Positions 42,970 through 51,422 of a stretch of 64,000 bases of DNA are shown here, in pieces. Position numbers and translations under genes: made by a program. Where the stretch lies: NCBI RefSeq assembly GCF_900129235.1, contig NZ_FQUV01000003.1, positions 1-64,000 of the forward strand, given 5' to 3'. The notes under the pieces were generated by a model. The model searched no databases. It was not told where the DNA came from and saw only the letters and a list, made by a program, of their open reading frames with translations. Within the stretch, counting starts at the first letter, position 1. Every line of letters starts with the position of its first letter. Origin of the DNA: Litoreibacter ascidiaceicola (GTDB lineage: Bacteria > Pseudomonadota > Alphaproteobacteria > Rhodobacterales > Rhodobacteraceae).

Positions 42970-45050
42970 TCCAAAGCTGGCGACTGGATGACGGACGTCA
43001 ATCACTGGTTCTCGGATCCCCGAATGGCCGCCTTGCAGAGGTGGTCTATTGGGGTCCGAGGCTTCCCGATGACGAAGACCTCACGACACTTTATCACGCA
43101 GACACGATCGACGTGACGGGCGGCATGCTCGACGCCAACCCGGAGCTTTCGTTATGTCCCGAAGCGACGCGCACCTTCCCCGGCCAACCTGGCCTGATCC
43201 TGCGGGCCAAGGACGGGACACCGCTTTTGCCGAAGTTCTGCTTGTCGAGTGCCGAGACCGGCGCTGACAGTTTGATCCTGACCTATAGCGACGAGGCCAA
43301 CGGGCTGACCTACATCGCCAGCTTTTCGATCAATGGGCGAACCCATATGATCGAGGCGCAGGCAACTCTAGAATCCGCAGACCCCGTTCACCTGCACTGG
43401 CTCAGCGCGCCTGTTTTCCCTGCACCACAAATGTCGGACGAGATGATCGACGTCGCGGGTCGCTGGTGCGGCGAGTTCCAGTTGAACCGCACACCTTGGT
43501 CCGCTGGCATCCGCTATCGCGAGAACCGCACGGGGCGTACAGGGCATGAGCATTTCCCCGGCCTGATCGTTCCCTGCCGCGGCGCTACCAACGGGCAAGG
43601 CCACGCCTACGCGTTCCATTACGGCTGGTCCGGCGGGCACCGCATGGTGGCCGAAGAATTGCCCGATGGCCGTCGCCAAATCCAGTTCGGCCACGCCGCA
43701 CGGGTAGAAGGTGCGCCGCAAACGCGTTTTCAGACGGCACCACTTTACGCCATGTTCTCTGATGATGGGATCAACGGATGCGCGGTAGCGTTCCAAAGGC
43801 ACCTGCGCGACGAGATCGTGCAATTCCCCGACCCCGACCGACCGCGCCCGGTGCATTTCAACTGTTGGGAAGCGGTTTATTTCGACCATGACTTGCCCAA
43901 GCTCAAGGATATCGCAACCCGTGCCGCCACTCTTGGTGCCGAGCGTTTTGTGCTCGATGACGGCTGGTTCGGTGGGCGCGATGACGACACTCGCGCACTC
44001 AGTGATTGGGAGGTCGACCCGCGTAAATACCCCGACGGTTTGAAGCCATTGATCGACCATGTCCACGAGCTGGGCATGACCTTTGGCATCTGGTTCGAAC
44101 CAGAGATGATCAACCCCGACAGTGATATCTACCGAGCCCACCCTGACTGGGCATTTGGCGGTGAGGATCAGATTCTGGGCCGCAACCAGAAGGCCCTCAA
44201 CATGGCCCTGCCCGAGGTCCGCGCGTTTCTGCTCGACCGCATGAGCAAAGTGCTGCGCGACAACCCGATCGACTACATCAAATGGGACCACAACCGCGTT
44301 CTGCCCATGCCCGACGCCGCGCAAACACGTGGCTCTTATATGCTGATCGACCAGCTGCGGCGGGACTTCCCGCATGTCGAAATCGAAAGCTGCGCCTCTG
44401 GCGGCGGGCGGATCGACTTCGGCATCCTCAAGCGCACGCATCGGGTTTGGCTCTCCGACAGCAACGACGCGTTGGAGCGACTGAGGATGCAGCACAACGC
44501 GGCGATTTTCCTGCCTTTGGCCGTCACCGGCAGCCATGTCGGTCCCCGCAAATGCCACACATCGGGGCGGGTGCTTGATATCCGTTTCCGCGCGTGGGTC
44601 GCGGCCCAGCGGCATATGGGCTTCGAGATGGACCCGCGCGAGTTGACCGAGGAAGAGGCGAAAGTGCTCACCGAGGTCACAACGTGGTGGAAGGCTAACC
44701 GCGACTGGATGTATCGCGCCGATATCCTACGGCTCGACAGTTCTGATCCGGCGGTCATCGCCGAGCAGCAACTGGCCGAAGGCGGTGACAGGTTCGTGGT
44801 GTTCGCAGGCAAGGCCGACACCAGCGTTCAGATCGCCCCTCGCCCGTTGCGGTTGACGCGGCTGACACCGGACGCGAAGTATCGCGTGGAGCTTATCAAC
44901 CGCGCCGATGCTGTCGGTCTGTCACGCGGCGACCCCGCGCTTAAATCTGGCCCGCTCGTCCTGAGCGGCGCATATCTGATGAGCTACGGCCTGACCCTGC
45001 CGTGGTCCTTTCCTGAAACGATGTGGGTCATCGAAGGAACGCGCCAATGA
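42966..45050 (+). CDS. Alpha-galactosidase, glycoside hydrolase family 36
   Basis: 694 residues from the ATG at 42966. An N-terminal beta-supersandwich domain (to about residue 290) is followed by a TIM barrel. Key motifs: FVLDDGWFGGRDDD near residue 335, IKWDHNRVL near 440 with the nucleophile aspartate, and ESCASGGGRIDFG followed by VWLSDSND near 485-500 with the acid/base aspartate, as in GH36/clan GH-D enzymes. No signal peptide is seen, so it should act in the cytoplasm on imported oligosaccharides such as melibiose or raffinose. It ends 4 bases into the dehydrogenase gene. Confidence 0.93.
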   Translation: MIQSWRLDDGRQSLVLGSPNGRLAEVVYWGPRLPDDEDLTTLYHADTIDVTGGMLDANPELSLCPEATRTFPGQPGLILRAKDGTPLLPKFCLSSAETGADSLILTYSDEANGLTYIASFSINGRTHMIEAQATLESADPVHLHWLSAPVFPAPQMSDEMIDVAGRWCGEFQLNRTPWSAGIRYRENRTGRTGHEHFPGLIVPCRGATNGQGHAYAFHYGWSGGHRMVAEELPDGRRQIQFGHAARVEGAPQTRFQTAPLYAMFSDDGINGCAVAFQRHLRDEIVQFPDPDRPRPVHFNCWEAVYFDHDLPKLKDIATRAATLGAERFVLDDGWFGGRDDDTRALSDWEVDPRKYPDGLKPLIDHVHELGMTFGIWFEPEMINPDSDIYRAHPDWAFGGEDQILGRNQKALNMALPEVRAFLLDRMSKVLRDNPIDYIKWDHNRVLPMPDAAQTRGSYMLIDQLRRDFPHVEIESCASGGGRIDFGILKRTHRVWLSDSNDALERLRMQHNAAIFLPLAVTGSHVGPRKCHTSGRVLDIRFRAWVAAQRHMGFEMDPRELTEEEAKVLTEVTTWWKANRDWMYRADILRLDSSDPAVIAEQQLAEGGDRFVVFAGKADTSVQIAPRPLRLTRLTPDAKYRVELINRADAVGLSRGDPALKSGPLVLSGAYLMSYGLTLPWSFPETMWVIEGTRQ

Positions 45051-45817
45051 CCAAGACAGCCACTTTCCACGATCTCGACGGGGCATCGGTCTTTGTCACC
45101 GGCGGCGGTTCCGGCATCGGGGCGTCCTTGACCGATGGTTTGATGGCACAAGGTGCCAAGGTCGCCTTTGTCCAACGCTCCGACGCCACGGATTTTGCCG
45201 ACGAGATGGAGCAGAAGCACGGTACCCGCCCGCTGTTCCTACAATGCGACATCACCGACATTCCGCGTCTGCAAAGCTGCATCAAAGAGGCCAGCGATGC
45301 CCATGGTCCCGTCACCGTCTTGGTCAACAACGCCGCCAACGACAAGCGCCACACCACTGAAGAGGTGGACGAGGCGTTTTGGGACTGGTCGATGGCGATC
45401 AACCTGAAGGCATATTTCTTCGCCTGTCAGGCTGTGATCGAGGGAATGCGCAAGGCGGGCGGCGGCTCGATCATCAACTTCTCGTCCATCAGCTACATGA
45501 TGGGCAACGCAGGCTATCCGGCCTACACCACCGCGAATTCCGGCATCAACGGCATGACCCGCAGCTTGGCCCGTGAGTTTGGCCCTGACAGGATACGGGT
45601 CAACGCGCTCGCCCCTGGCTGGGTGCTGACCGACAAGCAAAAAGAGCTTTGGGTAACCCCCGAGGCGCTGGAGGCCCATGTGGCTCGCCAATGCCTCAAA
45701 GATACGCTCGCCCCGCAAGACATGGTCGACGCGGTGCTGTTTCTCGCATCAAACACCAGCCGCATGATGACGGGGCAGGCTTTGGTCGTCGATGGCGGCG
45801 TCGTGGTGACGGGCTGA
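45047..45817 (+). CDS. SDR-family dehydrogenase, probable D-galactose 1-dehydrogenase
   Basis: 256 residues from the ATG at 45047. Rossmann cofactor motif TGGGSGIGAS near residue 18, NNAAND near 88, and the catalytic serine in INFSSISYMMG. The usual YxxxK reads YTTAN in AYTTANSGINGMT, so asparagine stands at the lysine position. The genome position between GH36 and dgoK argues that it oxidises galactose to galactono-lactone, the first step of the De Ley-Doudoroff route. The same replacement may be normal for this subfamily. TGATGA couples it to dgoK. Confidence 0.8.
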   Translation: MTKTATFHDLDGASVFVTGGGSGIGASLTDGLMAQGAKVAFVQRSDATDFADEMEQKHGTRPLFLQCDITDIPRLQSCIKEASDAHGPVTVLVNNAANDKRHTTEEVDEAFWDWSMAINLKAYFFACQAVIEGMRKAGGGSIINFSSISYMMGNAGYPAYTTANSGINGMTRSLAREFGPDRIRVNALAPGWVLTDKQKELWVTPEALEAHVARQCLKDTLAPQDMVDAVLFLASNTSRMMTGQALVVDGGVVVTG

Positions 45818-46725
45818 TGACTGACGCCGCGTGGATCGCTGTTGACTGGGGCACGTCCAACCTACGGGTTTGGGCGTTGGATGCGGGTGGTCAAGCCTTC
45901 GCGGCACATGAGTCCGATCAAGGCATGGGTGTGCTCGATCGTGACGGGTTCGAAGCGGCGCTCTTGACGCTCATTGCGCCATACCTGACTACTGATCGCA
46001 CGCTGCCGGTTTTGTGTTGTGGCATGGTGGGCTCGCGGCAAGGCTGGGCAGAGGCTGCGTATCTCACTACACCTTGCGCCCCGCCGGACGGGCAGGCAGC
46101 CACCCGTGTCCCAGCAAAGGACCCGCGTATTTCGGTGCTTATTCTGCCCGGGATCAAACAGATATCGCCTCCTGATGTGATGCGAGGCGAAGAGACGCAA
46201 ATCGCGGGATATCTGGCCACCAATCCTGACTTTGACGGCGTGCTTTGCCTGCCCGGAACGCATACCAAATGGGTGCATATCAGTCTGGGAGAGATCATCA
46301 GCTTTCAAACATTTATGACGGGCGAGATGTTCGCGCTACTTTCTAAGCAATCGGTGTTGCGTCACGGCATCTCTGACGGAGAATTTGATCAGTCGCGTTT
46401 TGACGAGGGCATTTCAGATGCGTTGGCGCGCCCGCAATCCATAGCCGCGCAGCTTTTTGGCGTTCGTGCCGGCGCTTTGGTTGCTGATTTGCAGCCGTCC
46501 GAGGCGCGTGCACGGCTATCGGGGCTGCTAATCGGAGCAGAGCTTTCCGGCGCGCGTCCCTATTGGTTGGGTCAGAATGTGGCAATCATAGGGGACGGGG
46601 GGCTTTCGAAATTGTACCGGACTGCTCTTGCGGCTCAGGGTGTCGACGCGACAGCGGTGAATGTGACGGACACAACCTTGAGAGGCCTCACAGCCGCGTA
46701 TGAATCGTTGAAGGAAAAAGTCTAA
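45817..46725 (+). CDS. dgoK: 2-dehydro-3-deoxygalactonokinase
   Basis: 302 residues from the ATG at 45817, overlapping the preceding stop. DgoK phosphorylates 2-keto-3-deoxygalactonate with ATP. The N-terminal phosphate motif AVDWGTSNLRVWALD and later CLPGTHTKWV and ISFQTFMTGEMFALL are typical for the family, and the C-terminal part has VAIIGDGGLSKLY. It is directly followed by dgoA with a one-base overlap (TAATG), a standard kinase-aldolase pair of D-galactonate breakdown. Confidence 0.92.
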   Translation: MTDAAWIAVDWGTSNLRVWALDAGGQAFAAHESDQGMGVLDRDGFEAALLTLIAPYLTTDRTLPVLCCGMVGSRQGWAEAAYLTTPCAPPDGQAATRVPAKDPRISVLILPGIKQISPPDVMRGEETQIAGYLATNPDFDGVLCLPGTHTKWVHISLGEIISFQTFMTGEMFALLSKQSVLRHGISDGEFDQSRFDEGISDALARPQSIAAQLFGVRAGALVADLQPSEARARLSGLLIGAELSGARPYWLGQNVAIIGDGGLSKLYRTALAAQGVDATAVNVTDTTLRGLTAAYESLKEKV

Positions 46726-47327
46726 TGAGCCGGAAAATTATCGCGATATTGCGTGGCATCCAACCCGACGAAGCGGAAGGGATTTGCGCCGCGCTGATCG
46801 AAGCTGGCATTGACAGAATAGAGGTGCCGCTAAATTCACCCGAGCCATTGGACAGCATCAAACGGATGGCGGACGCTTTCGGGCAAGATGCGCTGATCGG
46901 GGCAGGAACCGTTCTTAGCCCCGCAGATGTGGTGAATGTGGCGGACGCGGGCGGGAAGATGATTGTTTCACCCGATACCAACCCCGAAGTGATTGTAACT
47001 TCGAAAGCCGCCGGATTGGCGTCCTATCCGGGTGTTTTGACCCCGACGGAATGCTTTGCAGCACTTCGTGCGGGCGCGGATGGTTTGAAAATATTCCCGT
47101 CGTTTCTTATGGGCACTGAAGGCCTAAAAGCGATATCTGCTGTTTTGCCACCTGAAACGGAAACCTATGCGGTAGGTGGAGTGGGGCCGGAGAATTTCGC
47201 TGAATGGATTTCTGCAGGAGCCGTCGGGTTCGGCATCGGCAGCGGAATCTACAAACCGGGTTTCTCGGTGGCGGATGTTGCAATACGGGCCGCGGATGTT
47301 GTTGCTGCTTATGATGACGTAAGCTGA
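46725..47327 (+). CDS. dgoA: 2-dehydro-3-deoxy-6-phosphogalactonate aldolase
   Basis: A 200-residue class I aldolase of the KDPG/KDPGal family that splits KDPGal to pyruvate and glyceraldehyde 3-phosphate. The N-terminus is IIAILRGIQPDEAEGI. Other motifs are LIGAGTVLSPADV, SPDTNPEVI and the Schiff-base lysine in GADGLKIFPS (about residue 126), then GGVGPENFAEW. Full length. It overlaps dgoK upstream and the beta-galactosidase gene downstream by one base each. Confidence 0.93.
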   Translation: MSRKIIAILRGIQPDEAEGICAALIEAGIDRIEVPLNSPEPLDSIKRMADAFGQDALIGAGTVLSPADVVNVADAGGKMIVSPDTNPEVIVTSKAAGLASYPGVLTPTECFAALRAGADGLKIFPSFLMGTEGLKAISAVLPPETETYAVGGVGPENFAEWISAGAVGFGIGSGIYKPGFSVADVAIRAADVVAAYDDVS

Positions 47328-49267
47328 TGAAGCGTACTCTGGGAACATGCTATTACCCTGAGCATTGGCCACGCGAAATCTGGAAAGACGACGCGCGGCG
47401 GATGGTAGAACTGGGGCTGACTTGGGTGCGCATCGGCGAGTTCTCGTGGGGACAGCTGGAGCCTGAACCGGGGGAGTACCGGTTTGACTGGCTCGACGAT
47501 GCAATCGAAGTGCTGGGCGACGCAGGTTTAAAAGTGGTTCTGGGAACGCCCACGGCGACACCACCCCGCTGGATGATTGATCGCCACCCCGACATGCTGG
47601 CCTTAGACGTCGAAGGGCGTCCGCGCAAGTTCGGATCACGCAGGCATTATTGCTTCAGTCACGAAGGTTATAAAACTGAATGTGCGCGTATCGTTACGGC
47701 GATGGCCGAAAGATATGGTTCCAATCCTCATGTTGCGGCATGGCAAACGGACAATGAGTACGGCTGCCATGACACGACGATTTCATATAGCAATGCTGCG
47801 CGACACGCGTTCCAGAACTGGCTGCGCGCGCACTACTCCGGGGATGGGAAAGACGGTGATATCAGCGCGCTGAATAAGGCTTGGGGGAACATCTTCTGGT
47901 CAATGGACTATGACGACTTCGATCAGATTGACTTACCAAACCTGACAGTTACCGAACCGAACCCCGCGCATAGCCTCGCCTTCCGACGGTTCAGCTCGGA
48001 CCAAGTCGTGGCGTTCAACCGATTGCAGGTCGACATTTTGCGCGCTCATACAGATGCGCCGATTGCCCATAATTACATGGGACGTATTACCGATTTCGAC
48101 CACTTCGCCGTCGGGTCGGATTTGGACATCGCGACTTGGGACAGCTACCCGCTGGGCTTTCTTGAGGACCGTGTTGGCGCAGATGAGGCATGGCAGCGCC
48201 GCTTTGCCCGTCAGGGTGATCCCGATTTTCAGGCTTTCCATCATGACCTGTATCGCGCAGTGGGACGAGGGCGCTGGTGGGTGATGGAGCAACAACCCGG
48301 GCCAGTCAATTGGGCACCGTACAACCCTGCGCCGTTGCCAGGGATGGTGCGTTTGTGGAGTTGGGAGGCTTTTGCCCACGGAGCCGAAGCGGTCTGCTAT
48401 TTCCGCTGGAGGCAGGCTCCATTTGCTCAAGAGCAGATGCACGCTGGCCTGTTGCGTCCTGACAATGCGGAGGCACCAGGTTTTGAAGAAGCCCGAAGGG
48501 TGGCAACTGAAATAGCAGACGCGCCTGAGGTTGAACAAGGCCGCGCAAGAGTTGCAATGCTCTTTGACTATGACGCGGATGCTGCGTGGCAGGTTCAGCC
48601 GCACGGTCAGGGGCTGAGTTATTTCGGCTTGGTTTTCGACTGGTATAAAGCGATGCGCAGTCTTGGACTGTCGCTTGATATTTTACCCGCGAGCAGTCGA
48701 GACTTTTCAGAGTACGACCTGATCGCGGCACCCGGACTGATGCATATGTCTGACGGTCTGAAAGCGGCATTGGCCGCCGCCAAGGCACGCGTTCTTTTAG
48801 GACCGCGAAGTGCCGCAAGAAATGAAGACATGTCGATACCAGTACCTTTGCCACCGGATATGGCCGGATTGGATGTGACTGTTTCCAGAGTTGAAAGCTT
48901 GCGCTCGGACATGCCCGTGGCGTTGGAAGGCGGTGGCAACCTGCATCTTTACCGCGAGGTGTTAGAAGGCTCGGCGGAGGTTCTAGAGCGATCCGTTGAC
49001 GGGTTGGCCGTCGCCATGGGCACTGGACGCCTATGCTATTTCGGCGCTTGGCTGGATCAGGATGCGTTGCGTCGGATCATTGGACAAGAATGCGAGACTG
49101 CAAGGATTGCGACGTTGGACTTGCCGGATGGTGTCCGTGTCCGTGATTGCGGGACGGAAAGATTTTGGTTCAACTATAACTCTGAAGCGGTGAACGTCGA
49201 CGGGCTGACACTTGATGCAGCGGGTGTTTGTCGCCAGACAGTTAGCTCATCATCGTCGAGCGATTGA
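47327..49267 (+). CDS. Beta-galactosidase, glycoside hydrolase family 42
   Basis: 646 residues starting GTCYYPEHWPREIWKDDARR, the GH42 opening. The acid/base glutamate is in WQTDNEYGCHD (about residue 142) and the nucleophile glutamate in WWVMEQQPGPVNW (about residue 313). A trimerisation domain and a small C-terminal beta domain follow. No signal peptide is present, so it is cytoplasmic and releases galactose from imported beta-galactosides. Last gene of the galactoside operon; a terminator hairpin follows the stop codon. Confidence 0.94.
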   Translation: MKRTLGTCYYPEHWPREIWKDDARRMVELGLTWVRIGEFSWGQLEPEPGEYRFDWLDDAIEVLGDAGLKVVLGTPTATPPRWMIDRHPDMLALDVEGRPRKFGSRRHYCFSHEGYKTECARIVTAMAERYGSNPHVAAWQTDNEYGCHDTTISYSNAARHAFQNWLRAHYSGDGKDGDISALNKAWGNIFWSMDYDDFDQIDLPNLTVTEPNPAHSLAFRRFSSDQVVAFNRLQVDILRAHTDAPIAHNYMGRITDFDHFAVGSDLDIATWDSYPLGFLEDRVGADEAWQRRFARQGDPDFQAFHHDLYRAVGRGRWWVMEQQPGPVNWAPYNPAPLPGMVRLWSWEAFAHGAEAVCYFRWRQAPFAQEQMHAGLLRPDNAEAPGFEEARRVATEIADAPEVEQGRARVAMLFDYDADAAWQVQPHGQGLSYFGLVFDWYKAMRSLGLSLDILPASSRDFSEYDLIAAPGLMHMSDGLKAALAAAKARVLLGPRSAARNEDMSIPVPLPPDMAGLDVTVSRVESLRSDMPVALEGGGNLHLYREVLEGSAEVLERSVDGLAVAMGTGRLCYFGAWLDQDALRRIIGQECETARIATLDLPDGVRVRDCGTERFWFNYNSEAVNVDGLTLDAAGVCRQTVSSSSSSD

Positions 49268-49300
49268 CCTGAACGCTGGATATTCGGGTTCAGGCTTTTT
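49268..49300 (+). terminator. Rho-independent terminator of the galactoside operon
   Basis: Stem CCTGAAC (49268-49274) pairs with GTTCAGG (49288-49294), and CTTTTT follows. It begins one base after the GH42 stop codon and overlaps the convergent end of the LysR gene. Confidence 0.7.
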
Positions 49301-50198
49301 GGGAAAACACATCCTTTGGCGTGTGCAATCTCAGGTGGCGGATAAAGGCGCGGGCGACGCGTGACATCGGTCTGTGATCCGGCGTGACGAAATAACTTCG
49401 GTACGCAATCTGGGAGGCAAAGGGCCTGAATACGACATCATCCGAGCGGTACTGAACAATAGGGAACGGGTTGACGATCGTGAGGCCAAGACCTTCCTTT
49501 GCAAGATCGACCGCCGCGATTGACGTCGACACTTCCGCGACCAACCGAGGGGTGCTTCGTGCGCTGTGTAGCACTTTGTCCAACTGGGCTCTTCGAGCAT
49601 GTCGGTGGGTCAATGCGATGAGCGGCTGGCCGTCTAAGTCCTCTGGACGAATTGTGCTGTGCTCGGAAAGTGGATGATCGCTGGCCATGGCACAAACAGC
49701 GCTGGACGTTCGAAACAGCGAAAGCTTCACGCCATCACGCGACAGTTCAACGCCGGTGAATCCAAGGTCGAACCTTTCATCAAGGATGCCGCGAATGACA
49801 TCTTCCGAGGAGGCCACTTCGAGGCTGATAAAAAACTGAGGATTTGTTTTCAGAAAAGTTGCCACTTGGTGGACCATAAATCGATGCGCGTAGGTTGGAG
49901 GCGCAACAATCCGCAAAGTCTCCGGGGTTGCATCGGGTGGGCCGTCAATTCGATCAAGCGCAAGGAACAGCTGGTCAAGCCGACGGTTCAATCGCGTGGC
50001 TTCGTCTGTCGGGCGTAACCGGCCGCCTTCGCGCTCGAACAGCATGCGTCCTGTGCGCGCCTCCAAGCTGGCAATCGAGCGGCTGATCGCAGACTGCGAC
50101 AAGCCCAGTCGAATAGCGGCCTTGGACGTCGTGCCGCTCTCCATTAATGCGCGCAGCGCCTGATATTCCGGCAGGCTGTGCCAAGTCTTTGTTGCCAT
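49290..50198 (-). CDS. LysR-family transcriptional regulator
   Basis: 302 residues. The N-terminal LysR winged HTH (LPEYQALRALMESGTTSKAA, LSQSAISRSIASLEARTG) and the C-terminal periplasmic-binding-like effector domain (LRIVAPPTYAHRFMVHQVATF, DLGFTGVELS, GLGLTIVNPF) are complete. Divergent from the dipeptidase and dipeptide-transporter operon across 86 bases, so it most likely controls that operon. The inducer is unknown; a dipeptide or amino acid would fit. Confidence 0.9.
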   Translation of the reverse strand: MATKTWHSLPEYQALRALMESGTTSKAAIRLGLSQSAISRSIASLEARTGRMLFEREGGRLRPTDEATRLNRRLDQLFLALDRIDGPPDATPETLRIVAPPTYAHRFMVHQVATFLKTNPQFFISLEVASSEDVIRGILDERFDLGFTGVELSRDGVKLSLFRTSSAVCAMASDHPLSEHSTIRPEDLDGQPLIALTHRHARRAQLDKVLHSARSTPRLVAEVSTSIAAVDLAKEGLGLTIVNPFPIVQYRSDDVVFRPFASQIAYRSYFVTPDHRPMSRVARAFIRHLRLHTPKDVFSQKA

Positions 50199-50227
50199 TT
50201 GGTCCTCTGCGAAAGCCTCATTGAGCT

Positions 50228-50242
50228 ATGAATTAATATCAT
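50228..50242. promoter_or_regulatory. Candidate LysR-type binding site
   Basis: The dyad ATGA-ATTAATA-TCAT lies in the 86-base divergent gap, 30 bases from the LysR start and 42 bases from the dipeptidase start. A T-N11-A pattern fits LysR-type boxes. It is the only clear dyad in the gap. Confidence 0.45.
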
Positions 50243-50284
50243 GTCATTAGATCTGGTCCATGAGAATTGCTGGCATAAGATGAA

Positions 50285-51370
50285 ATGTACTCTTGGGGGA
50301 TGAAAATTGTGAGCATAGAAACTTCGCCGTTGGTCTTTGATGGGCACAACGATGTTCTTCTGAAGCTTTATCGTGCGGGTGGAGTATCTGCTTCCGATAG
50401 TTTCATGACTGGGCGAGAAGGTGCAATCGACATGCCATCCGCCAAGTCAGGTGGATTTGGCGGTGGCTTTTTCGCAGTCTATGTTCCGTCCCCGGTCGAT
50501 CTTGAGTTTAAGTTTGAGGAGATGGCGAAGCCTGCCTACGACCTTCCGCTTCCGGATCCGATTGATTGGGAAGACGCGTTTCCCGTTGTGATGTCGCAAG
50601 CGGCAATCCTCTTCGATCTGGAAAAGCGCGGGGCGTTAAAGGTTTGTAAGTCTGCCGCCGATCTCCGGGCGACGCTGGGTAGCGGCAAGTTGGCAGCGAT
50701 TTTTCACATCGAGGGAGCGGAAGCCATTGATGCTGAGTTGAATACGCTCGAAGTGCTTTACCAAGCTGGCTTGCGTTCTTTGGGGCCGGTTTGGAGCCGC
50801 TCCACGATCTTTGGTCACGGCGTTCCGTTCCGCTACCCTAGTACTCCCGATATCGGCGCGGGCCTGACCGATCACGGTTTACGGCTGGTGAAGCGCTGCG
50901 ACGAGTTGGGAATAATGGTGGACTTGTCGCACCTTAATGAAGCAGGCTTCTGGGACGTGGCGCGGCATTCGTCGAAACCGCTTGTCGCAACGCACTCCAA
51001 CGCTCACGCGATCTGCCCGCATAGTCGAAATTTGACTGACAAACAGCTGGCAGCGATCCGTGAAAGCGATGGCATGGTGGGGCTGAATTTTGCGGTGGCC
51101 TTTCTGCGGGATGACGGACGCATGCTGGCGGATGTACCACTGGAGCAAATGCTTAGGCATCTTGATCATTTGATCGAGCATCTGGGTGAAGACCGTGTCG
51201 GACTCGGCTCGGACTACGATGGGGCGGTTGTGCCGGAAGAGCTTACTTCTTGTGCAGGATTGCCAAAACTACGGCACGCGATGGCGAAACACGGCTACGA
51301 CGATGCGTTGATAGCCAAACTTTGCCACGAAAACTGGTTGCGCGTGCTGGAAAAAACATGGGGGGCATAA
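50285..51370 (+). CDS. Membrane dipeptidase (peptidase family M19)
   Basis: 361 residues. The metal-site motifs of renal-dipeptidase-like enzymes are visible: FDGHNDVLLK near residue 18, HIEGAEAID near 140, VDLSHLNEAGFWDV near 215, ATHSNAHAICPHSRN near 238 and GLGSDYDGAV near 305. The start is uncertain between the ATG at 50285 and the ATG at 50300 (MKIVSIETSP). It hydrolyses dipeptides, including ones with D-residues. First in an operon with a dipeptide ABC importer, so imported peptides are probably its substrates. No signal peptide, hence cytoplasmic. Confidence 0.9.
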   Translation: MYSWGMKIVSIETSPLVFDGHNDVLLKLYRAGGVSASDSFMTGREGAIDMPSAKSGGFGGGFFAVYVPSPVDLEFKFEEMAKPAYDLPLPDPIDWEDAFPVVMSQAAILFDLEKRGALKVCKSAADLRATLGSGKLAAIFHIEGAEAIDAELNTLEVLYQAGLRSLGPVWSRSTIFGHGVPFRYPSTPDIGAGLTDHGLRLVKRCDELGIMVDLSHLNEAGFWDVARHSSKPLVATHSNAHAICPHSRNLTDKQLAAIRESDGMVGLNFAVAFLRDDGRMLADVPLEQMLRHLDHLIEHLGEDRVGLGSDYDGAVVPEELTSCAGLPKLRHAMAKHGYDDALIAKLCHENWLRVLEKTWGA

Positions 51371-51422
51371 CCCCTTAAGGCCAGAAAGATTTCAGTGAAA
51401 CGGAACAGGAGAGGTTCTAGAA

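Noticed and set aside
43368-44615. Minus-strand open frame of 415 codons
   Set aside because: Antisense to the GH36 alpha-galactosidase, whose catalytic motifs are intact on the plus strand.
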